A stretch of 64,000 bases of DNA from Lutibacter sp. (GTDB lineage Bacteria > Bacteroidota > Bacteroidia > Flavobacteriales > Flavobacteriaceae), in NCBI RefSeq assembly GCF_030692605.1, contig NZ_JAUYUD010000027.1, positions 1-64,000 of the forward strand, read 5' to 3'. Below, piece by piece: positions 16,379 through 24,582 of this stretch (position 1 is the first letter of the stretch; every line of letters begins with the position of its first letter). Made by a program: the position numbers and the translations under genes. The notes beneath the pieces are model-generated. The model made no database searches, was not told the origin of the DNA, and worked only from the letters and a program-made list of their open reading frames with translations.

Positions 16379-17320
16379 TTAAACCTTATTTGAAATGTTA
16401 GCCAGTTTTTCTAAGAGTATAATCAATAAAAAACCACCTATTAACAAAATGATGGCCATCGTTAATTGTGGGTCTCCCTGATAGGAAAAAGGCGAAACAC
16501 TTTGTTCATTAAATGGAATTTTCACACCGTGAGAATCCACACGCCAAGTAAGCGTTTCTTTCCAAGGCCATATTTTGTTCAATGAACCCAAAATAAAACC
16601 TGTCAATACCGCCAATGTATTATTTTTATGATGGTCAAACAACCAATTCAACAATTTTGAAAAAGACAATATCCCAACAATAGCCCCAAATGCCACAACA
16701 GCAAGTAATTTAATATCTCTATACTGAAGTGCATCTAACGCTTTTAAAATAGGTTTATAAGCACCTAACAGAACCAGTATAAATGAGCCTGAAATACCTG
16801 GCAAAATCATAGCGCATATTGCCAAAGCTCCAGCAAAAAAGTAAAATAAAAGTGAGGAACTTTCTGAAATTGCAGGATGTAAAATGGTGATATAATAGGC
16901 GGCAAAAGCGCCTATTATAAACAAAATTATCGCAGGGGCATTCCATTTTGTAATTTGTTTACTGACAAATAAAATACTGGCCAAGACCAGTCCAAAAAAG
17001 AAAGACCAAACTAAAATTGGTTTGTTTTCCAACAACCAAGTAATAAGTTTGGCCAATGAAAGGATACTAATTAAAATACCGGACAATAAGGCCAGCATAA
17101 AATTGCCGTTGACGGCTTTCCATGCGGCTTTAACGCCTTCATTTTTTAACAATTTTAAATTGGCTATATTTATGGCACTAATTGATGATAGCAACTCTTC
17201 ATAAATACCTGAAATAAACGCTATTGTACCGCCAGAAACTCCTGGCACCACATCGGCGGCGCCCATTGCTATTCCTTTAAATGTTATAATTAGATAGTCT
17301 TTTAATTTTCGAGATTTCAT
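16379..17320 (-). CDS. DUF368 (PopT-type) membrane protein, copy 1
   Basis: A 313-residue paralogue of the next gene, with canonical motifs: GAADVVPGVSGGTIAFISGIYEEL (about 21-44) and AICAMILPGISGSFILVLLGAYKPIL (about 171-196). The two inverted, repeated P-G-(V/I/L)-SG(G/S) motifs are typical of DUF368. The likely role is polyprenyl-phosphate translocation for cell-wall and surface-glycan carriers; this is family-based inference. A TACATTTG box lies about 24 bp upstream, so copy 1, copy 2 and aroE form one transcript. Confidence 0.92.
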   Translation of the reverse strand: MKSRKLKDYLIITFKGIAMGAADVVPGVSGGTIAFISGIYEELLSSISAINIANLKLLKNEGVKAAWKAVNGNFMLALLSGILISILSLAKLITWLLENKPILVWSFFFGLVLASILFVSKQITKWNAPAIILFIIGAFAAYYITILHPAISESSSLLFYFFAGALAICAMILPGISGSFILVLLGAYKPILKALDALQYRDIKLLAVVAFGAIVGILSFSKLLNWLFDHHKNNTLAVLTGFILGSLNKIWPWKETLTWRVDSHGVKIPFNEQSVSPFSYQGDPQLTMAIILLIGGFLLIILLEKLANISNKV

Positions 17321-17343
17321 TTGTCTTTTTAAGTGATTTTTGA

Positions 17344-17351
17344 CAAATGTA
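17344..17351 (-). promoter_or_regulatory. TAnnTTTG -7 box for the DUF368-aroE operon
   Basis: TACATTTG on the minus strand, 23 bp upstream of the first DUF368 start. Confidence 0.5.
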
Positions 17352-17358
17352 ACATTTT

Positions 17359-18753
17359 TTAAGAAGTTCTATTAAAAATATTTATGAGATGGGTTACTTT
17401 TTCAATTTTAAAAATATCTGGGAACAATTCCTTAATTATGAAATGATATTCAAAGTCAATTCTTAAACCATTTAATAAATGCTTTTCAGCTTCTTTACTT
17501 TTCTTAAGAATAAATTTAAGCACGCTTAATCTATATTCTATTTCAGCAAAATTGGAAAAATAAACTTGACTTTTTCTTAAAACCTTAATTGCATTTTTAT
17601 ATTCTCCTAAAAAACATAAAACATCACAAAGTCCAAGCCAAATTTCGAGTGCTACATCTTGATATTTAATGCATTTTTCAAAAGCTACTACAGCTTCTTC
17701 AAAAAAGTCTAATTTAAGATTTACTTCGGCAAATTTTCTCCAATAGAGTGTATTATATTCATCAATATCTATTGCCTTTTTTATAAAAAATAAGGCTTTA
17801 TTGTATTTTTTATCATTTATATAAAGATTAGCAATAGACAACCAACCCTTTTCTAACAATGGATCTTCATTTACAGCTTTTTTATAAAATTGAACAGCTA
17901 ACCCATTTTTTCCTAATAGTTCATAACATGTTCCAATCCGTAAAAAAACAAATGAAGTGGGATCATCTAATTTTATAGTTTTTTTATAATTTTCAATAGC
18001 CTCTTCATACCTTTTAAGCTCTTCTAACGTTTTTGCTTTTTCTAAATAACCCCCAACAAAAAATTCATCAATTAAAACAGCATAATCAAAGGCTCTTAGA
18101 GCCTCTGTGTAATTTTCAATAATAAAGTATTGCCTTCCCAATTGATGCCATGCAACTTCGCTATAAGGATCTTTATCTATATGTTTATTTAAATATTTAA
18201 TGGATTCCATATGTTTACTTTCCATATCAAAACAATAAATAACATTGTAAAGAGAAGAGTAATCTTCAATATCAACTTCCAAACAATTTTCAAAATTTAT
18301 ACGAGCAGCTTCAAAATCTTCCAAATAAAGGTATTCCATCCCAATTAAGGCAAAAACATCTGGTTCATCCTCGCAAAGGGTCAATGCTTTTTTTAATAAT
18401 CTTATTGCACCTATATGATCATCATTTTTAGAACATATATTTGCCTGTTGTATGTATATTTCTTCGTTAGTTGGCTCAATTGCTTGTAATTCCTTCAATA
18501 ATTTAGTGGCAATGTCCATTTCATCATCAAAAATAAAAAGTTCGGCTTGAAGCAATTTAAGCATTACCGAATTTGGATGTTGTTTTAATCCAAGACCAAT
18601 AGCCTTTTTAGCCAATGCATTTTTACCAGAATCTAAATAATAATGAATAATCTCCTCAAACTCTACTGAATCAAAAAAATAAATGCTGTTAGTTTTTAGC
18701 ATTGATTCAAATTTTGATAATGGAATATTATTTTCTTTGGGAGTTAACGGCAT
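17359..18753 (-). CDS. tetratricopeptide-repeat protein
   Basis: A 464-residue protein built of about 10-11 TPR units of 34 residues; good examples are SEVAWHQLGRQYFIIENYTEALRAFDYAV, FVFLRIGTCYELLGKNGLAVQFYKKAV and TLYWRKFAEVNLKLDFFEEAVVAFEKCI. TPR arrays form protein-binding superhelices. There is no signal peptide or membrane segment, so it acts in the cytoplasm; the partner is unknown. I use the ATG at 18753; two codons upstream there is an in-frame TTG. Confidence 0.88.
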   Translation of the reverse strand: MPLTPKENNIPLSKFESMLKTNSIYFFDSVEFEEIIHYYLDSGKNALAKKAIGLGLKQHPNSVMLKLLQAELFIFDDEMDIATKLLKELQAIEPTNEEIYIQQANICSKNDDHIGAIRLLKKALTLCEDEPDVFALIGMEYLYLEDFEAARINFENCLEVDIEDYSSLYNVIYCFDMESKHMESIKYLNKHIDKDPYSEVAWHQLGRQYFIIENYTEALRAFDYAVLIDEFFVGGYLEKAKTLEELKRYEEAIENYKKTIKLDDPTSFVFLRIGTCYELLGKNGLAVQFYKKAVNEDPLLEKGWLSIANLYINDKKYNKALFFIKKAIDIDEYNTLYWRKFAEVNLKLDFFEEAVVAFEKCIKYQDVALEIWLGLCDVLCFLGEYKNAIKVLRKSQVYFSNFAEIEYRLSVLKFILKKSKEAEKHLLNGLRIDFEYHFIIKELFPDIFKIEKVTHLINIFNRTS

Positions 18754-18854
18754 GTGCAAAAGTGCATTTATATTATGGTTAAAAGTAAAAAACTATAAAG
18801 AGCAATTAATTTTAACTTCTAAATCTTTTTAACAAATTAATTAACAAAATGCTT

Positions 18855-18881
18855 TATATTTGTATTCCAAACAAGGTTTGG
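18855..18881 (+). promoter_or_regulatory. pyrR promoter box and short leader hairpin
   Basis: TATATTTG (18855-18862) matches the -7 consensus. Immediately after it, CCAAAC and GTTTGG (18867-18872, 18876-18881) form a 6-bp hairpin with loop aag just before the pyrR start at 18889. The hairpin would be at the very 5' end of the mRNA; control by PyrR is only a guess. Confidence 0.45.
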
Positions 18882-18888
18882 TAAGGAA

Positions 18889-19428
18889 ATGAGTAAAAAA
18901 TCGCTCCTTAATTCTAAGGAAATTCATATAATATTACATCGATTAGCGTGTCAGCTAATCGAAAAACACAATTCTTTCGAAAATACAGTTCTTATTGGTA
19001 TTCAACCAAGAGGCGTTCATTTAGCCAATAGATTAGTTTCTATTTTACAGGACGAATATAACATTCCAACTATAAAATATGGTTTGTTAGACATCACTTT
19101 TTTTAGAGACGATTTTAGAATTAGACAAGAACCAATAGAAGCTAATAAAACTCACATTGATTTTATTGTTGAGAACAAAAATGTTGTTTTTATAGACGAT
19201 GTATTATTTTCAGGTAGAAGCATTAGAGCTGCTCTTACTGCAATTCAATCTTTTGGTAGACCCGAAGAAATTGAATTGTTAGTTTTAATAGATCGAAGAT
19301 TTAGCAGGCATTTACCTATTCAACCGAATTACAGAGGCAGACAAGTTGACGTTATTAACAAAGAAAAGGTAATTGTTCAGTGGAAAGAAAATGAAGGAAA
19401 AGATGCCGTTTATATAATAAATAAATAA
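18889..19428 (+). CDS. pyrR: PyrR-type uracil phosphoribosyltransferase/regulator
   Basis: A 179-residue phosphoribosyltransferase of the PyrR family, which in Firmicutes binds pyr mRNA and also has UPRTase activity. The PRPP loop FIDDVLFSGRSIRAAL is at about 101-116; IGIQPRGVHLANRL is the family's N-terminal block, and RQVDVINKEKVIV lies near the C-terminus. It is directly upstream of pyrB (4-bp gap), as in classical pyr operons. Whether it controls transcription here is not shown by the sequence. Confidence 0.9.
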   Translation: MSKKSLLNSKEIHIILHRLACQLIEKHNSFENTVLIGIQPRGVHLANRLVSILQDEYNIPTIKYGLLDITFFRDDFRIRQEPIEANKTHIDFIVENKNVVFIDDVLFSGRSIRAALTAIQSFGRPEEIELLVLIDRRFSRHLPIQPNYRGRQVDVINKEKVIVQWKENEGKDAVYIINK

Positions 19429-19432
19429 TTTC

Positions 19433-20365
19433 ATGAATCAGTTAAGCGTTCAACATCTCTTAGGAATTAAGCATTTAAACAAAAACGATATTGAATTAAT
19501 ATTTAAAACTGCTGATCATTTTAAAGAGGTTATTAACAGACCCATTAAAAAGGTTCCTTCTTTGAGAGATATAACTATTGCCAATCTATTTTTTGAAAAT
19601 AGTACAAGGACAAAACTTTCATTTGAATTAGCTGAAAAAAGGTTATCTGCCGATGTCATAAATTTTTCTTCAAGTCAATCATCCGTTAAAAAAGGTGAAA
19701 CTTTAATTGATACTGCTAACAACATATTATCTATGAAAGTAGATATAATTGTAATGCGACACCCAAACGTTGGAGCTTGTGATTTTTTAGCAAAACACGT
19801 GACTGCCAAAATAGTAAATGCTGGTGATGGAACACATGAGCACCCAACACAAGCACTTTTAGATTCTTATTCTATTCGTGAAAAATTAGGAAGCGTTGCC
19901 GGTAAAAAAGTTGTAATTGTTGGAGATGTAATGCATTCTAGAGTTGCATTGTCAAATATTTATGCCTTAAAACTACAAGGCGCCGAAATAAAAGTTTGTG
20001 GTCCAAAAACATTAATTCCAAAATATATTACGAGTTTAGGAGTTGAAGTTTGTCCTAATTTAAACGAAGCTTTGCATTGGTGCGATGTTGCCAATGTGTT
20101 GAGAGTTCAAAATGAGCGAATGGATGTTAATTATTTTCCTTCCACTAGAGAATATTCTCAATTATTTGGAATTACAAAAAAAATCTTAGACTCTCTTAAA
20201 AAAGAAATTGTAATCATGCACCCTGGACCAATAAATAGAGGTGTCGAAATAACGAGTGATGTTGCAGATTCTAGTCAATCCATCATTTTAAACCAGGTTG
20301 AAAATGGAGTAGCTATTAGAATGGCAGTTATATATTTATTAGCACAACAAATAGAACGAAATTAA
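19433..20365 (+). CDS. pyrB: aspartate carbamoyltransferase catalytic subunit
   Basis: Joins carbamoyl phosphate and aspartate to carbamoyl-aspartate, the second step of pyrimidine synthesis. The 310-residue chain carries FFENSTRTKLSFE (carbamoyl-phosphate site, about 53-65), DGTHEHPTQALLD, and HPGPINRGVEI near the C-terminus. No regulatory subunit (pyrI) follows, so the enzyme is probably an unregulated trimer. It is sandwiched between pyrR and a small STAS-like gene with gaps of 2-4 bp. Confidence 0.96.
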   Translation: MNQLSVQHLLGIKHLNKNDIELIFKTADHFKEVINRPIKKVPSLRDITIANLFFENSTRTKLSFELAEKRLSADVINFSSSQSSVKKGETLIDTANNILSMKVDIIVMRHPNVGACDFLAKHVTAKIVNAGDGTHEHPTQALLDSYSIREKLGSVAGKKVVIVGDVMHSRVALSNIYALKLQGAEIKVCGPKTLIPKYITSLGVEVCPNLNEALHWCDVANVLRVQNERMDVNYFPSTREYSQLFGITKKILDSLKKEIVIMHPGPINRGVEITSDVADSSQSIILNQVENGVAIRMAVIYLLAQQIERN

Positions 20366-20367
20366 GA

Positions 20368-20700
20368 ATGGATATTACAAAAACAAGGGTCTTTACCCAC
20401 CTTAAAATTAATCACAAGTCTGTTTCTCAATTCTTTGAAGAATTCGAAATTCTTTATCCTGAATTTGTTAATCAACATTTAATTATTGATTTTTCTGAAA
20501 AAATTAACATAGAAATCCAAGAAATTGTATTATTTTTGAGTTTAAGTGTTAAGCACCGTAAAAGTGGCAAGAGTTTTGTTATAATATGTGAAAACATTAA
20601 TTTAGATAAAATTCCTGATGAAATTAATATCGTCCCTTCGTTTACAGAAGCCATTGATATATTGGAAATGGATGCTATTGAAAGAGATTTAGGATTTTAA
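20368..20700 (+). CDS. small STAS-like protein upstream of rnz
   Basis: A 110-residue cytosolic protein. The order of strands and helices (LIIDFSEKINIEIQEIVLFLSLSVKHRKSGKSFVIIC, then IVPSFTEAIDILEMDAIERDLGF) resembles STAS/anti-sigma-antagonist folds, with the tail similar to SpoIIAA-like TLQEAIDYIEME. Flavobacterial homologues are often named after the neighbouring ribonuclease Z, but this chain has no metallo-beta-lactamase motif. It follows pyrB by 2 bp. Its function is unknown. Confidence 0.7.
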   Translation: MDITKTRVFTHLKINHKSVSQFFEEFEILYPEFVNQHLIIDFSEKINIEIQEIVLFLSLSVKHRKSGKSFVIICENINLDKIPDEINIVPSFTEAIDILEMDAIERDLGF

Positions 20701-20716
20701 AAATATTTGCTTATTG

Positions 20717-21076
20717 ATGAAAAAATTACTTTTAATAACTTTTATTTTTTGTATTCATCTTTCGTTTGCACAACAAATTGAAAGAAGTAATGATATAATT
20801 AATAGTAACGATTCTAGAACTACTATTTCAGAAATATCAGCATCTCCAAATCCATGTACTGTTCAATCTAGAATTAATTTTACCTCTGTAAAATCGCAAC
20901 TAATTGAATTTTCAGTAAAAAATTTATTGGGTAAAACCGTTTATTCTGAAAGAATAAATTCAAAATCAGGTACAAATTCAATTATTTTTCAACGAAACAA
21001 CTTACCTAATGGGATGTATATTTATTCATTACAAACTGAAAACGAGATTATTTCAAAGAGGTTAGTGATTAAATGA
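20717..21076 (+). CDS. mini T9SS type A sorting-domain protein
   Basis: A 119-residue secreted protein with a Sec signal (KKLLLITFIFCIHLSFA, then QQ). Nearly all of the mature part is a type IX secretion C-terminal domain: SASPNPCTVQSRINFT (the PNP motif), a middle strand block, GTNSIIFQRNNLPNGMYIYSL and the final KRLVIK. Normally this domain is the tail of a large cargo protein; here there are only about 25 residues of other sequence. The start is the ATG at 20717, with an in-frame TTG just before it. Its stop overlaps rnz by 4 bp (ATGA). Confidence 0.85.
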   Translation: MKKLLLITFIFCIHLSFAQQIERSNDIINSNDSRTTISEISASPNPCTVQSRINFTSVKSQLIEFSVKNLLGKTVYSERINSKSGTNSIIFQRNNLPNGMYIYSLQTENEIISKRLVIK

Positions 21077-21990
21077 GTTTAAAACTCACAATTTTAGGCT
21101 GCCATTCTGCCACTCCAAGAGTAAACGCACACCCAACTTCTCAATTATTAGAAATTAAAAATCATTATTTTTTAATTGATTGTGGTGAAGGTACTCAAGT
21201 TCAATTACGAAAATACAAAGTAAAATTTGCTGCAATAAAACGTATTTTTATTTCACACTTACATGGAGATCATATTTTTGGTTTAATTGGTTTAATTTCA
21301 ACTTTTCGTATATTAAATCGTGAAAGTGAATTACATATTTATGGTCCAAAAGGAATAAAAGAAATTATTACAATTCAATTAAAATTATCAAATTCTTGGA
21401 CACATTATCCACTACTTTTCCACGAATTAACATCATCAGAAAGTGAACTTCTTTATGAAGATGATAACGTTGAAGTATATACTATTCCGCTAGATCATAG
21501 AATTTATACCAACGGGTTTTTATTTAGAGAAAAAAAGGGTGAACGCAAATTAAACATGAATGCCATTTTAAATTGTGAAGAAATTGAACGCTGCGATTAT
21601 CAAAATTTGAAAAACGGAAAAGACTTCATTTTAAAAAATGGAAAAGTAATTAAAAATGAAGATCTTACAAGCAATCCTCCAAATCCATTAAGCTACGCTT
21701 TTTGCAGCGATACTTGTTTTTATCCCAAAATTGTTCCACAAATAAAAAATGTTTCTTGCCTTTACCATGAAACAACTTTTTTAAACGATAAAGAAGCGCT
21801 TGCCGCAACAACAAAACACTCAACTGCACAACAAGCTGCAACAATTGCACTTCAAGCAAACGTAAAACAATTAATAATTGGCCATTATAGTGGTCGCTAT
21901 AAAAATATTGAAGCATTTAAAACTGAAGCACTAGAAGTTTTTGAAAATATCCATTTGGCTTTGGAGGGAACTGTTTTTGAGATATCTTAA
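21073..21990 (+). CDS. rnz: ribonuclease Z
   Basis: Endonuclease that trims the 3' end of tRNA precursors. It is a metallo-beta-lactamase fold of 305 residues with the zinc motif SHLHGDHIFG (histidines about 62, 64, 67; aspartate 66), DCGEGTQVQLRKY upstream of it, YAFCSDTCFYPK and GHYSGRYK for the remaining metal ligands. It starts inside the stop of the T9SS mini-gene, so the pair is translationally coupled. A terminator hairpin follows. Confidence 0.95.
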   Translation: MSLKLTILGCHSATPRVNAHPTSQLLEIKNHYFLIDCGEGTQVQLRKYKVKFAAIKRIFISHLHGDHIFGLIGLISTFRILNRESELHIYGPKGIKEIITIQLKLSNSWTHYPLLFHELTSSESELLYEDDNVEVYTIPLDHRIYTNGFLFREKKGERKLNMNAILNCEEIERCDYQNLKNGKDFILKNGKVIKNEDLTSNPPNPLSYAFCSDTCFYPKIVPQIKNVSCLYHETTFLNDKEALAATTKHSTAQQAATIALQANVKQLIIGHYSGRYKNIEAFKTEALEVFENIHLALEGTVFEIS

Positions 21991-22060
21991 TTAATCATAA
22001 GAGCACTTTCTATAAATAGCCATCTTATTTTCACCAAAAATCAGAAACATTATCGCATAA

Positions 22061-22090
22061 AAAAACCTCCCTTTTACAAGGGAGGCTTTT
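22061..22090. terminator. terminator between rnz and the surface-protein locus
   Basis: CCTCCCTT (22066-22073) pairs with AAGGGAGG (22078-22085) around loop ttac, flanked by A and T runs with one mismatch. It serves rnz and the convergent secreted-protein gene ending at 22111. Confidence 0.8.
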
Positions 22091-22110
22091 AATATTTTGT
22101 TATTTACCGA

Positions 22111-22689
22111 TTAAATATCTGTAAGTGTGTAAGTAATTGTTAATGGCGCAGCTGTGTCAACAAATCTTAAAGCTCCATAATTAGCTGCTGCATCAACTGC
22201 ATAACCAAGTTGGTAAGTTAAGTTACGGCCTTTGTTTGCTCCGTCTTCGGTGTAAGCACTTCCAATTGCTGTAACAATATTTTGTGCAGTACCTGTTAAA
22301 ATAAGCTCAGTTGAAGCCGCTCCCAAAGTACCAGCACCACCTGCTGCTGCAGAAGCAAGGACTGTTAATTTTAATCCGGTTGGAACAGTACCATTAGTAA
22401 TGGCAACAGTTACATTTCTTAACAATGCACCTTTAACAATAGAAGAATAGTTCATCCAAATGGCTGAGTTAGTTGCTGCAGCTCCAAAAGTCATTGGCAA
22501 ACCAGCTTCTGATGGCGCTGTACCGGCTAAAGTAACATCTGTTGTACCTGATGCAACTTCAAGATCCAATAAGGCTACTTGAGGAATAGTAATGGTTACT
22601 AAATGATTGGCTGTTTTAGTGTCTTGTGCGAAAGCAGCATTGGCAGATAAAACGATTACAGCGGCGAAAAATAATTTTGTTAAATTCAT
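22111..22689 (-). CDS. small secreted surface-subunit-like protein D
   Basis: A 192-residue protein with a Sec signal (KLFFAAVIVLSANAAFAQ). The mature part, about 170 residues, is predicted all-beta and shares motifs with two genes upstream: ITIPQVALLDLE, SEAG, IWMNYSSIV, GTVPTGLKL, IGSAYTEDGANKGRNLTYQL, and a last strand TITYTLTDI. No known domain is recognised. Alanine- and glycine-rich, unlike the lysine-rich neighbours. I choose the ATG before NLTKLFF; the longer frame upstream is an asparagine/lysine run from the leader. A TACATTTG box is at 22752-22759. I infer a structural subunit secreted by the usher-like protein of this locus. Confidence 0.85.
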   Translation of the reverse strand: MNLTKLFFAAVIVLSANAAFAQDTKTANHLVTITIPQVALLDLEVASGTTDVTLAGTAPSEAGLPMTFGAAATNSAIWMNYSSIVKGALLRNVTVAITNGTVPTGLKLTVLASAAAGGAGTLGAASTELILTGTAQNIVTAIGSAYTEDGANKGRNLTYQLGYAVDAAANYGALRFVDTAAPLTITYTLTDI

Positions 22690-22751
22690 GAGGTTTGTTT
22701 TTTTGTTGTTATTGTTATTTATTTTTTTGTTATTATTTCTTTTTGATGGTA

Positions 22752-22759
22752 CAAATGTA
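22752..22759 (-). promoter_or_regulatory. TAnnTTTG -7 box for subunit D
   Basis: TACATTTG on the minus strand. It would give a leader of about 55 nt made almost entirely of A and AAC/AAT repeats, unusually long for this genome. It implies separate, perhaps strong, expression of subunit D. Confidence 0.5.
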
Positions 22760-22954
22760 AGTCGGCTATTAAGCATAAAAGTCGAAAAACAGGCAGATAA
22801 ACGTTAAGTGTCGATGAATGGTAGGTTTCTTAAGATGAATAAACTTACAGGAAGAAAATAAAGGTGAAATGTGGGAAGTTATATGTTGAATCATTGTTGT
22901 TTGATAAAAATTCATAAAAAATGATTAATCTCAGTGTAAATGGGACATCATAAA

Positions 22955-23100
22955 CAGGTCGCCCCGATGGGGCTTGTTTTCAATGAAAATCTATTTACTA
23001 GAAACAGGACGTCCCGATGGGACTAAAACAGCTCCGTAGGAGCGAAATGTTTGTAGAATATTTTGAAAAGTCAGGTTTAAAGCCCCATCGGGGCGACCTG
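22955..23100. mobile_element. palindromic mobile-type element with 21-bp terminal inverted repeats
   Basis: Perfect 21-bp inverted repeats at 22955-22975 and 23080-23100 enclose about 104 bp. Inside is a diverged direct copy of the left end (about 23003-23024, core GTCCCGATGGGAC) and the palindrome GCTCCGTAGGAGC (23031-23043). There is no coding capacity. It resembles the GC-rich interspersed repeats of Bacteroidota genomes (REP/MITE-like) and lies between two subunit genes. Confidence 0.6.
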
Positions 23101-23145
23101 CTTGTTTTGTGAAATTTAACCGAACAACAATGATGTTGAATATGA

Positions 23146-23222
23146 TAGTAGATATTAGTAGTTAGATATTAGCTATTAGCTATTAGAAGTTAGCTATTGA
23201 ATATTGGACATTGGAAGTTAGC
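23146..23222. repeat. degenerate 7-bp TTAGCTA/TTAGATA array
   Basis: About ten imperfect copies of a TTAG(C/A)TA heptamer. AT-rich, non-coding, typical of flavobacterial intergenic filler; no function evident. Confidence 0.5.
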
Positions 23223-23311
23223 TCAAGTGATGAATTGTCAATTTTTAATTAATTATTCATTCTTCATTATTAATTCAAGATGGTTAAGGATAGAGTGGCC
23301 TGTTTGAGCTC

Positions 23312-23363
23312 TCCCGTTTTTACGGGAAGCGAGTAGCGATAGCCTGACCCGCCAGCTGGCGGG
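23312..23363. repeat. pair of GC-rich palindromes (REP-like)
   Basis: TCCCGT-ACGGGA hairpin (23312-23317/23322-23327) followed by the perfect 16-bp palindrome CCCGCCAGCTGGCGGG (23348-23363), then ggcaggcagg (about 23381-23390). GC content is far above the surroundings. A related CCTGCC/GGCAGG palindrome is inserted in the leader repeat at about 26424-26439. Confidence 0.55.
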
Positions 23364-23441
23364 GAACGCCCACCGAAAAGGCAGGCAGGCCCAAAACATA
23401 TTAAACATAAAATTTTAGCCAATTGCCCAAAAAATGAATTC

Positions 23442-23487
23442 AAAAAAGCACCATCCTGAAAAATGGCTTTGGGAAAGGTGTTTTTTT
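23442..23487 (-). terminator. terminator of subunit C gene
   Basis: On the minus strand AAAAAACACC and GGTGCTTTTTT form the stem, with one bulge and a long loop, and end in a T-run about 20 bp after the stop at 23505. Confidence 0.65.
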
Positions 23488-23504
23488 ATTGGGAAAAAAA
23501 TAAA

Positions 23505-24074
23505 TTAGTTGTCGGATAATGTGTAGTTAATCACCAAGGTATTGCTTTGGTTGAAATCTAACTTTGCATAAGCGTTTGGCTCATCGCTAAGTTTTAAGGT
23601 AAAATGTACATTGTTTCCTTTATGTGTGCCTACGCCTGTATAAGCGCTTCCTATATCGGTAATAATGGTAAGCGGATTAGCCGTAAGCTCCTGTGATGTG
23701 CTGATAGGTCTCCCCATTTTACCGGCTCCGGCGCCCATATCTTTCTCTACTTTAACATAAAGCTTCACGCCATTAGGAATGGTGCCTTCAGCTATACGAA
23801 TGCTAATATCGCGGCTTGGTTGTGTTTGTGAGCCAACAATGGAAGAGTAGTTGATCCAAACGCTGTTGTTTGTTTCTTCCATATTTAAGGCATTTCCGGC
23901 TTCAACAACAGAATTGTTTCCCAATGAAATGGCTGAGTTTGAATAAACATTGATTAAGGCAACTTCCGGTATTGTTATGTTTATTTTATGGCTGCCATGA
24001 CGCTCTTGGGCGCCTAAATTGCCAAACACTAATAAAAATAAGAACATGGCTATATTTTTGTAGGTTGTGGTCAT
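23505..24074 (-). CDS. small secreted surface-subunit-like protein C
   Basis: A 189-residue Sec-secreted protein (signal KNIAMFLFLLVFGNLGAQ). The mature part is a paralogue of subunits A and D: ITIPEVALINV, VEAG, VWINYSSIVGS, GTIPNGVKL, IGSAYTGVGTHKGNNVHFTLKL, and the last strand LVINYTLSDN. The hydrophobic-alternating final strand and conserved glycine loops suggest an all-beta subunit. It lies downstream of the Hpt-type regulator after a 508-bp gap and ends at its own terminator, so it may have its own promoter; a near-consensus TATCTTTA is at about 24155-24162. Confidence 0.85.
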   Translation of the reverse strand: MTTTYKNIAMFLFLLVFGNLGAQERHGSHKINITIPEVALINVYSNSAISLGNNSVVEAGNALNMEETNNSVWINYSSIVGSQTQPSRDISIRIAEGTIPNGVKLYVKVEKDMGAGAGKMGRPISTSQELTANPLTIITDIGSAYTGVGTHKGNNVHFTLKLSDEPNAYAKLDFNQSNTLVINYTLSDN

Positions 24075-24582
24075 TTTTTTGGCTTAAGAAATAATAAGTT
24101 TATCGGTTTTTATGTTTGTTTAACTAAAAAAATCAATTGCTCTATTTAGATTTATTCTAAAGATACAAACAAAAAGTCATTAAGCAATTAAATAAATGAA
24201 TTATTTTACCATTTGTTGTAAAAAATATGCTATTCATTATAATTTATATGCCATTTATATTTTTAAACATCATTTTTGAGGCGTTGAAAAATAGCAAAAA
24301 GGGCATATAACCGCCTCTTTTCATTTAAAGTTACCGTTTTATTTTGAAAAATTTACGAGAGATTGAAAAAAAACAAGTTTGTATTCGGAACTTTTAATTT
24401 TAATGGAAAAATGGTGCAGAAATCTATTCAAAATATATTTCTATACACTTGCAGAAACTTTGCAACAGTAAAAGGAGGGGAATTTTCTAAAAAAATGTAA
24501 TTAATTTCAAAAGACCCAACGTTTTGATAAAAAGCGCGGTGAAAAATTTAGCAATACAAAAAAATGAAATAAAATTTTCGGT
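24075..24582. other. 508-bp gap between subunit C and the Hpt gene
   Basis: AT-rich, no ORF. It must hold the subunit C promoter if C is transcribed separately. I see only a near-consensus -7 box (TATCTTTA on the minus strand near 24160) and no strong dyad. Confidence 0.4.

Noticed and set aside
21665-21916. Leucine-rich minus-strand frame
   Set aside because: Shadow of rnz with no codon or motif support.
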